Source: Sanchytrium tribonematis (taxonomy: Eukaryota; Sanchytriomycota; Sanchytriomycetes; Sanchytriales; Sanchytriaceae). Taken from it: a stretch of DNA of 54,415 nt. The notes under the pieces were generated by a model that saw nothing but the letters and a program-made list of their open reading frames with translations, had not been told where the DNA came from and ran no database searches. The first letter of the stretch is position 1. The number at the start of each line of letters is the position of its first letter. The position numbers and the translations under genes are program-made. This document shows positions 1 through 10,017 of this stretch, piece by piece. The DNA lies in contig JADGIG010000012.1 of assembly GCA_018985235.1 (NCBI GenBank), positions 1 to 54,415 on the forward strand, written 5' to 3'.

Positions 1-1
1 A

Positions 2-1124
2 AAATCCCCAAAAACAGTACCAATACGTAATTTAAAGCAATATCTAAACGCATCTGTACAAAAATATGTTGAGAAGAACGGCTCTAAAATACGAAAACTG
101 TTGAGAATGAATTTATATTCTCACAAGTGCTATAAATGTGGATCAATGCGAAAAAGAAATCAATTAAAGTTTGAAGTGCATGAATCTTGTAAACAATTAG
201 TCTGCAAAACGAACAAGCAGGGCACTATAGGTTGCAATGATTTGAAACTTGTAAACATTACATCTGAAATCAAAGTGTTATCACTGACTGACATTCAGAA
301 ATTGCGACTAGTTCGAGTATTTACAAAATTTAAAGACCTAGTACATGTCAATATCAACGATTTAAGAAATCCTTTGGTTTAAGTGTAAATCTGGAGGCTT
401 GGAAAAATCTTCGCGGTCTAACAAGTTGCAATATGCCTTATTCTGTAGATCCAGACGGATCTCCATTAAGTGAGACAGCCACAATTGCATTGAAATATCT
501 TTCAAGATTTAATATCTATTATCATAGTTTAAGTCCTGATCATGATCTATTTAAAACTGTAGTTGAATACAATAAAAAAGGCCATCGCGTACTTTCAGAT
601 TTTCACGGCAACCTAACCCTTAAAGAAATTAATAATGGTGCTAATAAAACTGCTGGGATTGAGGATTTTGAATTTGATAGACTACAACTAGGTGAATTTG
701 ATTCCGTAAACAAAACAAAATGTTCAGTACAAGATCAACATCTAGCTCCTATATTAATGGGATTAAAGCCAATACAATTTCCGGTAATAAAAGCAATTCA
801 AAATTTAGATTTGATCCCATAGAAACAACAAAAAATGCAAGCAAAAGCTACCAAATTTAATAATAATTTAGAACCGATTCTTTTCTTTTTTTATACCCAG
901 ATGGTGAAAATGGTATGAACAAAAACGAATCTAAGTATGTTAAAGAAGTCATGAAACGTCTGTTACATGAAGATGATCGATTTAGATCTGGCGCAGAATG
1001 GCAAGCATTTCATTTAGATTATTTGGAAAAGAAAAGATTACAATTTCAACAAATAAAACTACCAAAAGATCAGAATTCCCAGATCACAAAACAAATAAAA
1101 CTTGTAGATTCAAAATATGATTAA
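2..1124 (+). pseudogene. Broken or unrecognised coding region, partial at left edge
   Basis: Three plus-strand reading-frame blocks follow each other in three different frames: about 2-382 (open to the left edge), 334-822 and 864-1124. The first block is basic and has cysteine pairs (CYKCGS, then HESCKQLVC) that could bind zinc. The second has no recognisable domain. The third ends in a lysine/glutamine-rich helical tail. I do not recognise the family. The frame changes do not coincide with the 19-nt intron signature found elsewhere here: the only GT..AG candidates near 341-366 and 784-808 lack the ten-base acceptor block. The simplest reading is a gene fragment decayed by frameshifts and one stop. 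A multi-exon gene with other intron types, or an old element, is possible. Confidence 0.4.
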
Positions 1125-2503
1125 AAAAGTACCAAATTAACGAAGATTACAGTACTCCCATCCCAACCAATATCCGTGGTGGTTGTCCAAATTTCCTACA
1201 ATTAGATGTAATCTTAAACAGTAGATGAATCTAATAATACTGACTTGCATGAATATATAAATGATTTATAAAAAATAATGCCCATTTGTAGTTATTTCTG
1301 TCGTGGTGGATTTCCAATTTGAATCTATCTTTCTAGAATAGCAGCGAACAAATCTAAGAGAAAATTATCTTTTTTGATACAATCTATCCACCTATAATTA
1401 TCTTCAAAATCTTGCTATCACCATATCTTCTAGAGTAGAATTCGGTGGGAGAAATTGAGAGTTCAGTCCATTAGTATGTATATCCAATAACTAATTTAGA
1501 TGGAAATCAGTCTTTTTTATATCATTGAAAATCACAATGATCTCAGCAAAATTCTCTGTGAAATATTTCCTATTTGCTGTTAAAATTTGACCCAGTTGAG
1601 TTCCAAGGTAAAATTTAAGTTCATCTCAACCTCAGAGTAAAATCAACCAAAGTAGATCCGATGGCATTAAAGGGCAAAACAAGGGGGTCCAATCAAAAAT
1701 AAACATCAAAAAATGGGTCATATTATTTCCCATATTGTAGTTGACAGTGAAGCACTGAAATTTAAAATTTTTTTACATGCGAAAAACATTAGATCAGCAG
1801 GTGTGACTTACAAATTCAAAAGCAAGAACAATCCTACTTAAATTAAAGTATAAATCATCGATGAACTGCTCCTTTGTCCCTAATATCTCTCGTTTTTGAC
1901 TTTTTGATAGAGATGCATAAGGTAGAAAAGGAGTCGAGTGTCTTTATCGATGGAAGTACTTTCTTGTTAGACAGGACAACGTGCTCACCTTACCCTTCAT
2001 AGGAATGCAAGTCACAACCCCACATTAACTATTTTTCTAGGTACAAATTCAATTGGGTCGTATTTTGAAGATGCACAATGTACAAGGTGGTCATATTGTT
2101 ACTAAAGGGTCTAGAAATTATGTTTACTAATAAATTGATTGTCATTTAATTTTGAATGGAATTTCTTTTGTTCATCTCCCACATCTCGAAACCGTGGATA
2201 ATTTTGACGGTCACTTTAGAAAATTTGTTGTGAACTAGTTTTAAAAGTAACTGCCATGTTCATTGAGACATAGATAACACATACCTCAAATTTTTGCTCG
2301 AGATCAAGTATGAGTACAGTTTTGAATTTGGGGCTCAATATTTAGTCAATAAAGTATCTATTGATTTAAAAGTTTTTACTCGAGGTAACTTCATGTGGGA
2401 AATTGTCCAAAAATATATTATCCAAGACACTGAATCGAAAAATTTGAAAATAAATTGTAATAAAACAATTTAGGACATAAAATAAATTTTTTGAAACTTT
2501 TGT
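1125..2503. other. 1.4 kb stretch without a convincing gene
   Basis: This is the longest non-coding stretch in an otherwise packed window. Neither strand has a reading frame worth calling apart from a shadow of the next gene's 5' end. I see no tRNA-like cloverleaf, no tandem repeat and no terminal inverted repeat. With the broken frames just upstream it looks like the remains of decayed genes or an old insertion. The last 100 bases should hold the promoter of the gene starting at 2504. Confidence 0.5.
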
Positions 2504-5500
2504 ATGACTCTTGACAGTGTCAACAGTTTCATCGAACTTCTTGATCATTCTCAGATCACTCAACTTTTCGATTTCTTTGGAATTATTTCCGACAAATCTG
2601 CAGTAAATCTGCAAAAATTTGCGGCATATCATGGACTGACGATCGAGACTCTAAAGCTTGCTCTACAACATAAAAATGTAGCAGTGGGTATAGAGAATCA
2701 TCGGTTGGGCCAAGAATGCAAGTTGCAATACTTTTTAAAGACCGTTGGTGCCAATGAATGTCATTGGAGAGATTCTGACGATAGTCAGATTATTATTTCA
2801 GACGAAATAAAATCCGCGTATTTTCAATCGGTTGAAAGTCCTTACACAATAAGGACCGAAAGCGATTTGATTACATTTCAATTTATGAAATGCGCGATAG
2901 ATTTGAAAATAAAAGAACTTCATGCAAGAGGAAAGAAAAAAGATTTGCTTCATATCATCTATACAATCGTCTTGATGAACTGGGATGGACCAAATATAGT
3001 AATTGTGAGAGATGAAGATTTTCTTAATCGAGATCTGAAAGTGCTGGGTGACTTTGGCACTGCTTTTCGGAAGTACGAAAAGCTGACTTATAACGAGTTT
3101 CGCGCTAAAAATTTGGATCCATTTTTTGTCTCCATGAGTAGTTACATAAAGAAAAACAAAGACGTTGGATTTAAAGTCAAGTGGAAAAATGGAATTACCA
3201 CCAAGGTTAATGTTGAAGATTTGCTTTCTTACAGAATTTCTAGGTTTTGCGAAAAGCATAATTGTAGAGACTTGGAAGAATACAAATTACATATCAAATC
3301 AGAAAGCAATAATCAATCAGAGATAAGCAGCCGAATAGACTCAACTGTTTATAAAATACCGCCAAGTCATATTCTTAACTTTAAAAAGTTAAAACCGGCT
3401 GTGAGCCCTAATTTAAGCTTAGATGTATCGGAAATTGTCTCGAATGCTTCAGACAGAAATGACAAAGACTCTGTATCTTCCAAAGATGAGATTGCTGCCA
3501 TTGACACTCAGAAACCTGCTTTTAATTTATTGGAAATTGGAAGCAAAGCTAATATAGATAATGGTTTGAATAAGGTGAAAAGTGTTTTAGACTTGACTGT
3601 GCCCCGCAAAAGAACTGGTCCCTCAGCTCAATCTTCCCGGGAACCACAAAAGAAAACAAGAGTGGAAAATTCGATAAAACCCTCGAAAGAGTATAAAGAT
3701 CCTCCAAAAGATATAAGTCATATTCTTGTCGATGTTGAAACTGCCACAAAAATTCGTAAAAAAAAGATTCAACCCGAACCTATCAATATTACAAATCCTT
3801 CGGTTAAAAAATTTGGCCTTGACGCGATTTTGAAACCGATAAAAAATCTACCCAAATTACAGGCCGATATATCTGAAAATCCATTGGCCAAATCTAGTGC
3901 GGATTCAGAAGCTTCTAGATCTTTGACAGATATGACAGAAACAGCAAAAAATTTAGGGGGAAATACTACGAGAATCAATGAACAAACCTCTCAACCCCTT
4001 TCAAAAAGTACAGTAACTTCGCCATTAAATGATCCAAATCAAAATAATGTTTCGCTGATTAAAACTTCGCACAAGTCTCTACAGAAGAAGAATTTGCCTT
4101 TACACGATAAATCTGAAAAGTTAGAAAAAAATAATGCAGAAAGTATTGAATGGAAAAAAATTGCGAGTGATCCAATTCAGATTTCCAATCAACCTAAGAA
4201 GTCCCAAAATGTTGGATTTATAGTGATGACTTCGGAAGCACCTACGACATTCCCAATAAATGAAGCGCCAAATTTAAGCATGGAGCCGAGTGATGTGGAA
4301 AAAACAAAAAGTGTGGATGTCGAAAAGGTAGCTTCAAAAATGACAAATCCTACACTTTTGGAAATTAGATGCAGGCTCAATCAGGAAAATAATCACGCTA
4401 GGATCGAGAAAATAAGGTCTCGATTTTCTGATTCGGACAAACAAAAAATAAAAAAGCCCGTACCGGATCCAATAATCAATAAGATCGAGAACTTAGAAAC
4501 TAAAAAAGTACAAAAATCTTACCTCAATAAGACTAACGTAAAGAGTGAAAACTCAGAATCCCTTCATGCCATTGATATTCTTAAAAAGAAAATGGAGGAA
4601 ACCCATCACAATAATAACCCAGCACCTGAAGTTAGGGAATCTAATAGCCCTGAGACTCCTGAATTGGGCGAAGAGTATCTGAAAGTTGCAACGCCTTTGA
4701 CACCAGAAACAGTAGAAGTAAAAGAGGTTCCAGAAATAAGTCTTCCACATTACCAGCAAGTACGAATTTACCTTCAAAAATATAATGAAGAAAAGAACGA
4801 TGTGAAGACCTTTTTTACTACAAATATTTCATTGGATGAATTGTCGAAAATTCCTATTGAATTTCATGAATTGTTTCTCGATTCTATGATTGATACTGGT
4901 GATATTCGAGATTTGAAGCCAATTGTGTCTTTAAAGCTCTCGAGAAAAAAAATTCCTGAAGAATTCTACACTCGATCGGAATTAAAACAAATTGTGGGTG
5001 TACAAGAAAGTTACTTGTTTACGCTTAACCGAGACCACTCCAGCAATTTATTTTATATTAACTTTTTTGAAGCAAACGTTACAAAAAGCGACTTTGTAGA
5101 AGATGTCTACAAGTCCAAGGTGATTGTAGAAGAATATGACATTTACGATGCAAATATCTGGAAACAGGAATATTTGTCGCGAACTGTTTTTTTACCCATA
5201 TATACCAAGCTGATCAGCGCGCATTCTTTGTGTTCTCCAAGACAATTGAGATATGGTCAAGTTTCAGTAATCGGTTTTGGGACAGAATTTGATATTTTGA
5301 GAGAATATTTGAAAGGGTTCCCTTCTTCTGTAACTGGAACGTCGCTGATGATTGTACCAAAATCTGGATTCTTTCAACATTTTGTGCATTTCGCGAATCC
5401 ATTTTTGTTTTCTGATGTTTTTTTATTATTCTATTTGGAACAAATGTGGCACATAGAAGATACCAAGCCTTTGCTATTTTTCCATTCATCATCTGTGGTC

Positions 5501-5710
5501 GAACAATCCAATTTTCGAGTGACTTCTTTTAGTTATCTCGAGGGACACTCGAAATTTTCTGCAGAATATTGTGGAATATATACCGTTTGTCTCTCAAATT
5601 TCGCAAAATGTGCTTACATCGTCACAAATGAAGATTCGGCTATATTTGAGTACAAATATTTTAAGAGAACGAGTATAGAGGATATCCCCATAGAATTTAT
5701 TAATAAATAG
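2504..5710 (+). CDS. Large unknown protein with disordered middle (1068 aa)
   Basis: A single uninterrupted reading frame from an ATG. I do not recognise the family. Three zones are visible. Residues about 1-260 look folded and helical. Residues about 270-770 are low in hydrophobics and rich in Lys, Ser, Pro, Glu and Asn, with short basic clusters such as PRKRTG, so they are probably disordered and may carry nuclear localisation signals. Residues about 780-1068 look folded again, with many aromatics. A scaffold or chromatin-associated protein would fit, but that is inference from composition only. The codon before the TAG stop completes AATAAA, so the polyadenylation signal lies inside the coding end. 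The stop region overlaps the end of a small minus-strand ORF. Confidence 0.75.
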   Translation: MTLDSVNSFIELLDHSQITQLFDFFGIISDKSAVNLQKFAAYHGLTIETLKLALQHKNVAVGIENHRLGQECKLQYFLKTVGANECHWRDSDDSQIIISDEIKSAYFQSVESPYTIRTESDLITFQFMKCAIDLKIKELHARGKKKDLLHIIYTIVLMNWDGPNIVIVRDEDFLNRDLKVLGDFGTAFRKYEKLTYNEFRAKNLDPFFVSMSSYIKKNKDVGFKVKWKNGITTKVNVEDLLSYRISRFCEKHNCRDLEEYKLHIKSESNNQSEISSRIDSTVYKIPPSHILNFKKLKPAVSPNLSLDVSEIVSNASDRNDKDSVSSKDEIAAIDTQKPAFNLLEIGSKANIDNGLNKVKSVLDLTVPRKRTGPSAQSSREPQKKTRVENSIKPSKEYKDPPKDISHILVDVETATKIRKKKIQPEPINITNPSVKKFGLDAILKPIKNLPKLQADISENPLAKSSADSEASRSLTDMTETAKNLGGNTTRINEQTSQPLSKSTVTSPLNDPNQNNVSLIKTSHKSLQKKNLPLHDKSEKLEKNNAESIEWKKIASDPIQISNQPKKSQNVGFIVMTSEAPTTFPINEAPNLSMEPSDVEKTKSVDVEKVASKMTNPTLLEIRCRLNQENNHARIEKIRSRFSDSDKQKIKKPVPDPIINKIENLETKKVQKSYLNKTNVKSENSESLHAIDILKKKMEETHHNNNPAPEVRESNSPETPELGEEYLKVATPLTPETVEVKEVPEISLPHYQQVRIYLQKYNEEKNDVKTFFTTNISLDELSKIPIEFHELFLDSMIDTGDIRDLKPIVSLKLSRKKIPEEFYTRSELKQIVGVQESYLFTLNRDHSSNLFYINFFEANVTKSDFVEDVYKSKVIVEEYDIYDANIWKQEYLSRTVFLPIYTKLISAHSLCSPRQLRYGQVSVIGFGTEFDILREYLKGFPSSVTGTSLMIVPKSGFFQHFVHFANPFLFSDVFLLFYLEQMWHIEDTKPLLFFHSSSVVEQSNFRVTSFSYLEGHSKFSAEYCGIYTVCLSNFAKCAYIVTNEDSAIFEYKYFKRTSIEDIPIEFINK

Positions 5711-5861
5711 ATTTGTAAGGATGCAGCAACACGTCAGCTAACAGTCCGAACCATCCTACTGTTAATTCGAGGAATATGTCTTGGGTGGGACCATACAAAC
5801 ATGCACTTACAAACCCATGAATGAGAAATATTACTGAGCATACGTAGACTGGTGTAGCCAT
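5700..5861 (-). CDS. Possible tiny membrane protein (53 aa)
   Basis: An ATG at 5861 opens a 53-codon frame ending in TAA at 5700. It encodes two hydrophobic stretches (VYVCSVIFLIHGFVSACLYG and FLELTVGWFGLLADVLL) joined by a short polar turn, the layout of a two-pass membrane microprotein. It converges on the preceding gene and overlaps its 3' end by 11 nt, an arrangement repeated at other gene pairs here. No family is recognised. The in-frame codons upstream of the ATG stay open only for about seven codons, so a missing 5' exon cannot be excluded. It could be chance, but composition and position favour a real gene. Confidence 0.4.
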   Translation of the reverse strand: MATPVYVCSVIFLIHGFVSACLYGPTQDIFLELTVGWFGLLADVLLHPYKSIY

Positions 5862-6028
5862 TGCTCCTTTTGTTTTGTGAGGAATCTATAAATTTCAATG
5901 ACAAATTTTTTAGTTCGAATATTTTAATCATATCATGCACAGAGCATAATTCATACCTATTTAAAAAAAATTTTAAAATTGCTTGTCAATTATCACTTCA
6001 TATTTTTTGAAATATCTCCCTGTTAAGC

Positions 6029-6788
6029 ATGTTTCGCAATGTTTATGATTCTGACAATTCTACATTTTCTCCACAAGGAAGACTGCACCAGGTAGAGTAT
6101 GCGATGGAGGCCGTCAAACAAGGTAGTATTTGTATTGGTTTAACCGTCAAAACACCCGGTGCCGAAGACGATAACGTTGGAATTTTAATTGCATTAAAAC
6201 GATCATTTGGCCCTCTGTCTTCATATCAGCAGAAAATATTTAAATTAGATAACCATCTTGTAATGGGCATTTCTGGGTTGAGTAGTGATGCAAGATTACT
6301 AGCTAATTTTATGAGAAATGCCTGTCTAAGTCACAGGTAGATTTTTTTAATTTAGAGTAACTTTCACAAGGGAGTTGATGCCTCAAAAACTGATGAATAC
6401 CATGCTTTTGAAAGCACAAGAAAACACGCAAACATATGGCAGAAGACCTTACGGCGTAGGTTGCTTGATTATGGGATACCATAATGATAGTATACAATTG
6501 TATCAGTTTATGCCAAATGCGACTGCTTTTCCATATCATGCAGTTGCCATTGGAAATAGATCACAATCTGCTAGAACCTATTTAGAAAGAAATATGGATT
6601 CCATTAAAGAATGTACTAAAGAAGAGGGAATCACTCATGGCTTAAAAGCTCTACTTTCTGGAGTTGAAAAAATTGATCAAGAATCAGTTTGCATTGCTGT
6701 TGTTACCAAAAATGGAGTAGAACTGCTAGAAGGAGAGAAATTGGCACCTTATTTGGCTCAGGTACAAGACCAGATGCAAGTTGAATAA
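6029..6788 (+). CDS. PRE5: 20S proteasome subunit alpha-6 (PSMA1/PRE5 type), one 19-nt intron
   Basis: Forms one of the seven alpha subunits of the 20S proteasome core, in the gate ring that controls substrate entry in nucleus and cytoplasm. Coding is 6029-6336 joined to 6356-6788, giving 246 aa, the usual length. The N-terminus has the alpha-subunit hallmark YDSDNSTFSPQGRLHQVEYA followed by MEAV. Downstream are SGLSSDARLLANFMR and YGRRPYGVG, then RSQSARTYLERNMD, which place it with PSMA1/PRE5. Unspliced, the frame hits TAG right after CLSHR. Removing 19 nt restores CLSHRVTFTRELMPQKL, the expected helix. The TAA stop lies inside AATAAA. This is among the surest calls here. Confidence 0.95.
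6337..6355 (+). other. 19-nt spliceosomal intron in proteasome alpha-6 gene
   Basis: Sequence gtagatttttttaatttag. GTA donor, AG acceptor, final ten bases tttaatttag. Removal restores the alpha-6 reading frame across a conserved helix. Length is 3n+1, so retention would frameshift. Confidence 0.88.
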
Positions 6789-6818
6789 AAAGTTAAATTT
6801 AAGGAGTAAAATACGGAG

Positions 6819-7592
6819 ATGATTTTTTTTGGTTTAATTTTTACACGAGTTGACCGAGGTATTTACGATCTCGTTGTCAAAAATATAGAGAGCTGTAGAA
6901 ATCTTTGCAGAGATCGCAGATATTGCTACCAATGGGAGACTTTAAAAGATTCACCATTTTGTTACACCTACAGTTTCGTGGAAACATCCACAAGGGATGA
7001 TGTTGCTGACAACGGTACGTTTACAAATAGAATTAATCAAATACCCACGATTGATAATTATTCCGTTTCGTTACAGTTGCCAAACTCTGACTTGCTTCCT
7101 TATTTTAGAAATGGCGAAGAATTCGATAATTTCGACATATCAAATTGCAGAGATACTTGCACGAATGAACCCAAATGCATTGCATTTTCTGGATTGTCGT
7201 TTAATTCTAATTTATGTCAATTCTTTTATAATTTTGAATCAGAAAATGTTACCAACGTTGTTCATTTTGGTCCCAGTTACGTTTATGTTAAAAATGGAGT
7301 GAGTTTAGATTTGCCAAAAACTCATAATGAAAATCAACCAGTGGTAGATGACATGTTTACACCGGGATCGATTGCAGGAATCGTCGTCGCAGGACTCACG
7401 ATTTTGCTCGGTAGTTGCTATGTCTTTTATCGTAGATGTTTGATGGTTCCGAAACTAAGAAGAAATCAAAATAATATTAATTTGGAATATGATCCGCAAC
7501 ACTCCATTCTTCTCCAAGATAAATCCACCACACAAGTTGATCAAGCTGAGTTGGAACGGAGGTATATCCCTAATATCACAGTTATTGAATGA
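6819..7592 (+). CDS. Type I membrane protein with two PAN/apple-like Cys modules (257 aa)
   Basis: Probably a cell-surface or secretory-pathway protein that binds carbohydrate or protein through PAN/apple-like modules. The N-terminus MIFFGLIF is a short hydrophobic start that could be a minimal or truncated signal sequence. Two cysteine modules follow: residues about 24-65 (ESCRNLCRDRRYCYQWE) and about 108-140 (SNCRDTCTNEPKCIAFSGL). Both fit the PAN_4 spacing of paired cysteines around a CxAFS-type core. One membrane span lies near residues 184-206 (GSIAGIVVAGLTILLG), followed by basic residues and a cytoplasmic tail of about 50 aa. Several N-glycosylation sequons lie in the outer part. It begins 30 nt after the proteasome gene. 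The domain call is by pattern and the function is unknown. Confidence 0.65.
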   Translation: MIFFGLIFTRVDRGIYDLVVKNIESCRNLCRDRRYCYQWETLKDSPFCYTYSFVETSTRDDVADNGTFTNRINQIPTIDNYSVSLQLPNSDLLPYFRNGEEFDNFDISNCRDTCTNEPKCIAFSGLSFNSNLCQFFYNFESENVTNVVHFGPSYVYVKNGVSLDLPKTHNENQPVVDDMFTPGSIAGIVVAGLTILLGSCYVFYRRCLMVPKLRRNQNNINLEYDPQHSILLQDKSTTQVDQAELERRYIPNITVIE

Positions 7593-7607
7593 AGTAATAT
7601 TTATTTC

Positions 7608-9087
7608 TTAACAAACTCCATGAGCTTTGTGACTTTTTTTACCCTTTGATTTTTTTGCAGGGACACTGGGTGTGGGATGTTCTCTGGAGTATCTTTCCTG
7701 AAGAAACCCGACCGAGCTAGACAACGCCTCCACAAATTTTGCAGCTAAATCTTGAGAAAATGATTCCCTCACAACTGTTCTTAAAATATAAATATCTTCA
7801 GCACCGTCCGCTAATTGATAAGCCGGTACAATCCATTGATATTCTCTTAGCTTTCTCTCCAAATCAAAAACAGTAAATCCTTCAATATTTTCCTTCAACT
7901 TAAAAGTAACTAAAGGTGTACCATTGTCACTGCTAATAATTTCAAACATTCCCAACTTTTCGATTTCTTGAGCAAGATAGTCAGCGTTTTGACGACAACT
8001 AGTCATAATCTTTCTGTATCCTTCCTTTCCCAATCGCAACAAATTATAGTATTGGAGAATTGCTTGACTAGAAGACTTTGAGAAATTTAAAGTGTAAGTT
8101 TTTTCAACGCCTCCAAGATAGTGCAAATCGAAAACAAGTTCATCCGGTAGTTTCGAATGATCTCTGAACACAATCCATCCTTAATAAAAAAATATTACCT
8201 GCTCCTGGATACACGAGCCCATATTTATGACCACTCACATTTATAGAATAAACCAGAGGTAATCTAAAGTCCCACTCAAGATCGGGATATAAAAATGGTG
8301 CGATGAATCCTCCCGTTGCTGCATCAACGTGTATGCCAATATTCGTGCCATTTTTTGAATTAAATTTTTCTAAACGATTATTTAAATCTTTAACATCGTC
8401 AAAGTGTCCTGTATAAGTAGAACCAAGTAGAGAAACAACACCAATTGTATTTTCATCACATAATTTGACTAACTCTTCGTTATTACCATCAAATTTCTTA
8501 GGAGAGATTTTTGCGTATCTTGGTTCAACGTCAAAAAACTCTGCAAATTTCTTCCAAACAACCTGTACAGTACTTGCCATAACAATATTGGGATGATAAT
8601 GGTCTTTTCCTTTGGACTTTCTCTCCCGTTGCCATAGTTTTTTCATTGCTAAAGCACCTAGTATACATGCCTCAGAAGATCCTACGCAAAAAGTCCCATT
8701 TGAACTTCCATTGCATTCGGGTGCATTCCATAATTTTGCCAGCATAGCAACGCATCGCTCCTCTATTTCAGCAGTTTGAGTGTAGCAACTCATGTCCGCG
8801 TAGTTTTTACTTGATGTTTCCAACAATAATTGGTTTGCTTCAGGTTCCATCCAATTAGTCACAAAAGTCGCTAGATTTAATGAGGGATTTGCGTCCAATG
8901 CTAACTCATCGTGAATAATTTGGTAAACACATCGTGCATCTGAAGAATTTTCAGGCATCTCATATTTCGGCAAAGTTTGTTCCATATATCTACCAGTATA
9001 TGCGAAAGTATGCATATTAGAAGACTTGGCTCTTCTTGATGATCTTGAATTTTCTTTTGAAGTATCTGTAGTACCGTGAACTGTCAT
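7608..9087 (-). CDS. GAD1: Glutamate decarboxylase, one 19-nt intron
   Basis: PLP-dependent group II decarboxylase converting L-glutamate to GABA and CO2 in the cytosol; GABA formation consumes protons and feeds the GABA shunt. Exon 1 is 9087-8199 and exon 2 is 8179-7608, giving 486 aa, typical for the fungal/plant/bacterial GAD group. Visible motifs: EPEANQLL near the N-terminus, GSSEACILGALA, HVDAATGGFIAPF (PLP aspartate) and the PLP-lysine motif SGHKYGLVYPGAGW. The intron interrupts the codon after PGA, and splicing gives PGAGWIVFRD exactly as expected. I take the ATG at 9087, since codons before it have no ATG. The C-terminus ends in a lysine-rich tail (KKSKGKKSHK). Convergent with the PAN gene, 15 bp apart. 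Confidence 0.93.
8180..8198 (-). other. 19-nt intron in glutamate decarboxylase gene
   Basis: On the minus strand gtaatatttttttattaag. Final ten bases ttttattaag. It sits inside the GWIVFRD motif just after the PLP-binding lysine segment, so its removal is required for a normal GAD. Confidence 0.88.
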
Positions 9088-9271
9088 GTTAAGTTTCAAG
9101 GTTATCCATCCAAATGTTATAACGAAATTAGATCGACACGTTTCGATTTAGTTTCAGTATTATTTCACAGTTGTAGTAAATTAAACGCCGGATAGTGTGC
9201 TCTCTGCGGGACAATGTCATACTATTAGTCTTGTGCAATTTATTTGCTCGTATACTTATTTTAAGAATAAT

Positions 9272-9667
9272 TTATTTTGGGGTATTCGGTTTTATAACTT
9301 GTATTCTACCCTTTGGAACGTACTGAAATTCGTCATGGCGACCATCTCTAACGGCCGATATTTGAAAATTAACACGCGGAAAAAATAATATAAATCCCTT
9401 TTCTAGCTGAGATATTCTACCAGTATTTCTGATTCCAACTTGGGTTTTGCATCTTCTACAATGTATGTTATCATTGGGGTCCAAATTGACAGACTGTAAC
9501 GCCATTCCCACGAAAATGGCATTATTTTCATTAAATTCTAAAAACATTGTAGAATCTGCTATCACAACACCACAATTTTTACATTGAGCAATAAATACTT
9601 GGTCTTTCATTTCTAATTGTGTCTCAGGATGATGACCTTCAGATTCGTTTGTTTCCACTTTAATCAT
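9272..9667 (-). CDS. Mis18-like centromere protein (131 aa)
   Basis: Likely a Mis18/Yippee-fold zinc protein. Mis18 proteins prime centromeres for CENP-A loading. The sequence has CKNCGVVIADS at about residues 29-39, a variable middle, then CRRCKTQVGIRN at about 73-84. This is the two-CxxC arrangement of the Mis18 domain, with the usual glycine after the second pair. The following RISQLEKGFILFF resembles the strand after the second knuckle. It is shorter than human MIS18A/B and lacks an evident C-terminal coiled coil. The alternative is a Yippee-like or other small zinc-ribbon protein. It lies between the divergent GAD and MED22-like genes with short spacers. Confidence 0.5.
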   Translation of the reverse strand: MIKVETNESEGHHPETQLEMKDQVFIAQCKNCGVVIADSTMFLEFNENNAIFVGMALQSVNLDPNDNIHCRRCKTQVGIRNTGRISQLEKGFILFFPRVNFQISAVRDGRHDEFQYVPKGRIQVIKPNTPK

Positions 9668-9733
9668 GTAATGAGTTTGGAATGCAAGGGATGTTTCTTA
9701 TTTTTCATAGGTACAAAAGAATTATTACATTTG

Positions 9734-9991
9734 TCAATCCAAAGTGGTATCTTTATTATTAATTACTTGATTTATAGCTTGCAAGTCGTTTAAAAGTAAG
9801 CTCTTTTTCATTTGAGCATTCATGGCCATCAACGCCTCTGAACTTTTCATAATTGATTGTATTCTAGAACTGATAATCAAGCCATCGAGATAACTTTGTT
9901 CAACTGTCTTATTTCCAATTTTGGAATTTTGCAACACCTCATATATTGCCAATTCAATTGTTTCCAATTCTTTTTCAACTTGATCTCGCAT
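9734..9991 (-). CDS. MED22: Mediator subunit 22 (SURF5)-like (85 aa)
   Basis: Probably a head-module subunit of the Mediator complex, which links activators to RNA polymerase II. The protein is all helical: an N-terminal helix with ELETIELAIYEVLQNSKI, then IISSRIQSIMKSSEALMAMN and QMKKSLLLNDLQAINQ. The last part matches the MED22 pattern of a helix with GESLMKL-type residues followed by LILNDF. It is shorter than most MED22 proteins. Its ATG at 9991 lies only 26 bp from the ATG of the divergent methyltransferase, so the two share a very small promoter. The assignment is by motif pattern only. Confidence 0.55.
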   Translation of the reverse strand: MRDQVEKELETIELAIYEVLQNSKIGNKTVEQSYLDGLIISSRIQSIMKSSEALMAMNAQMKKSLLLNDLQAINQVINNKDTTLD

Positions 9992-10017
9992 AAAATGTCA
10001 AGGAGAAAATTTTGTAC

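Noticed and set aside
341-366. Intron joining the first two blocks of the left-edge region
   Set aside because: Possible 20- or 26-nt GT..AG segments do not have GTA plus the acceptor block seen in all confirmed introns, and the product has no family to test against.
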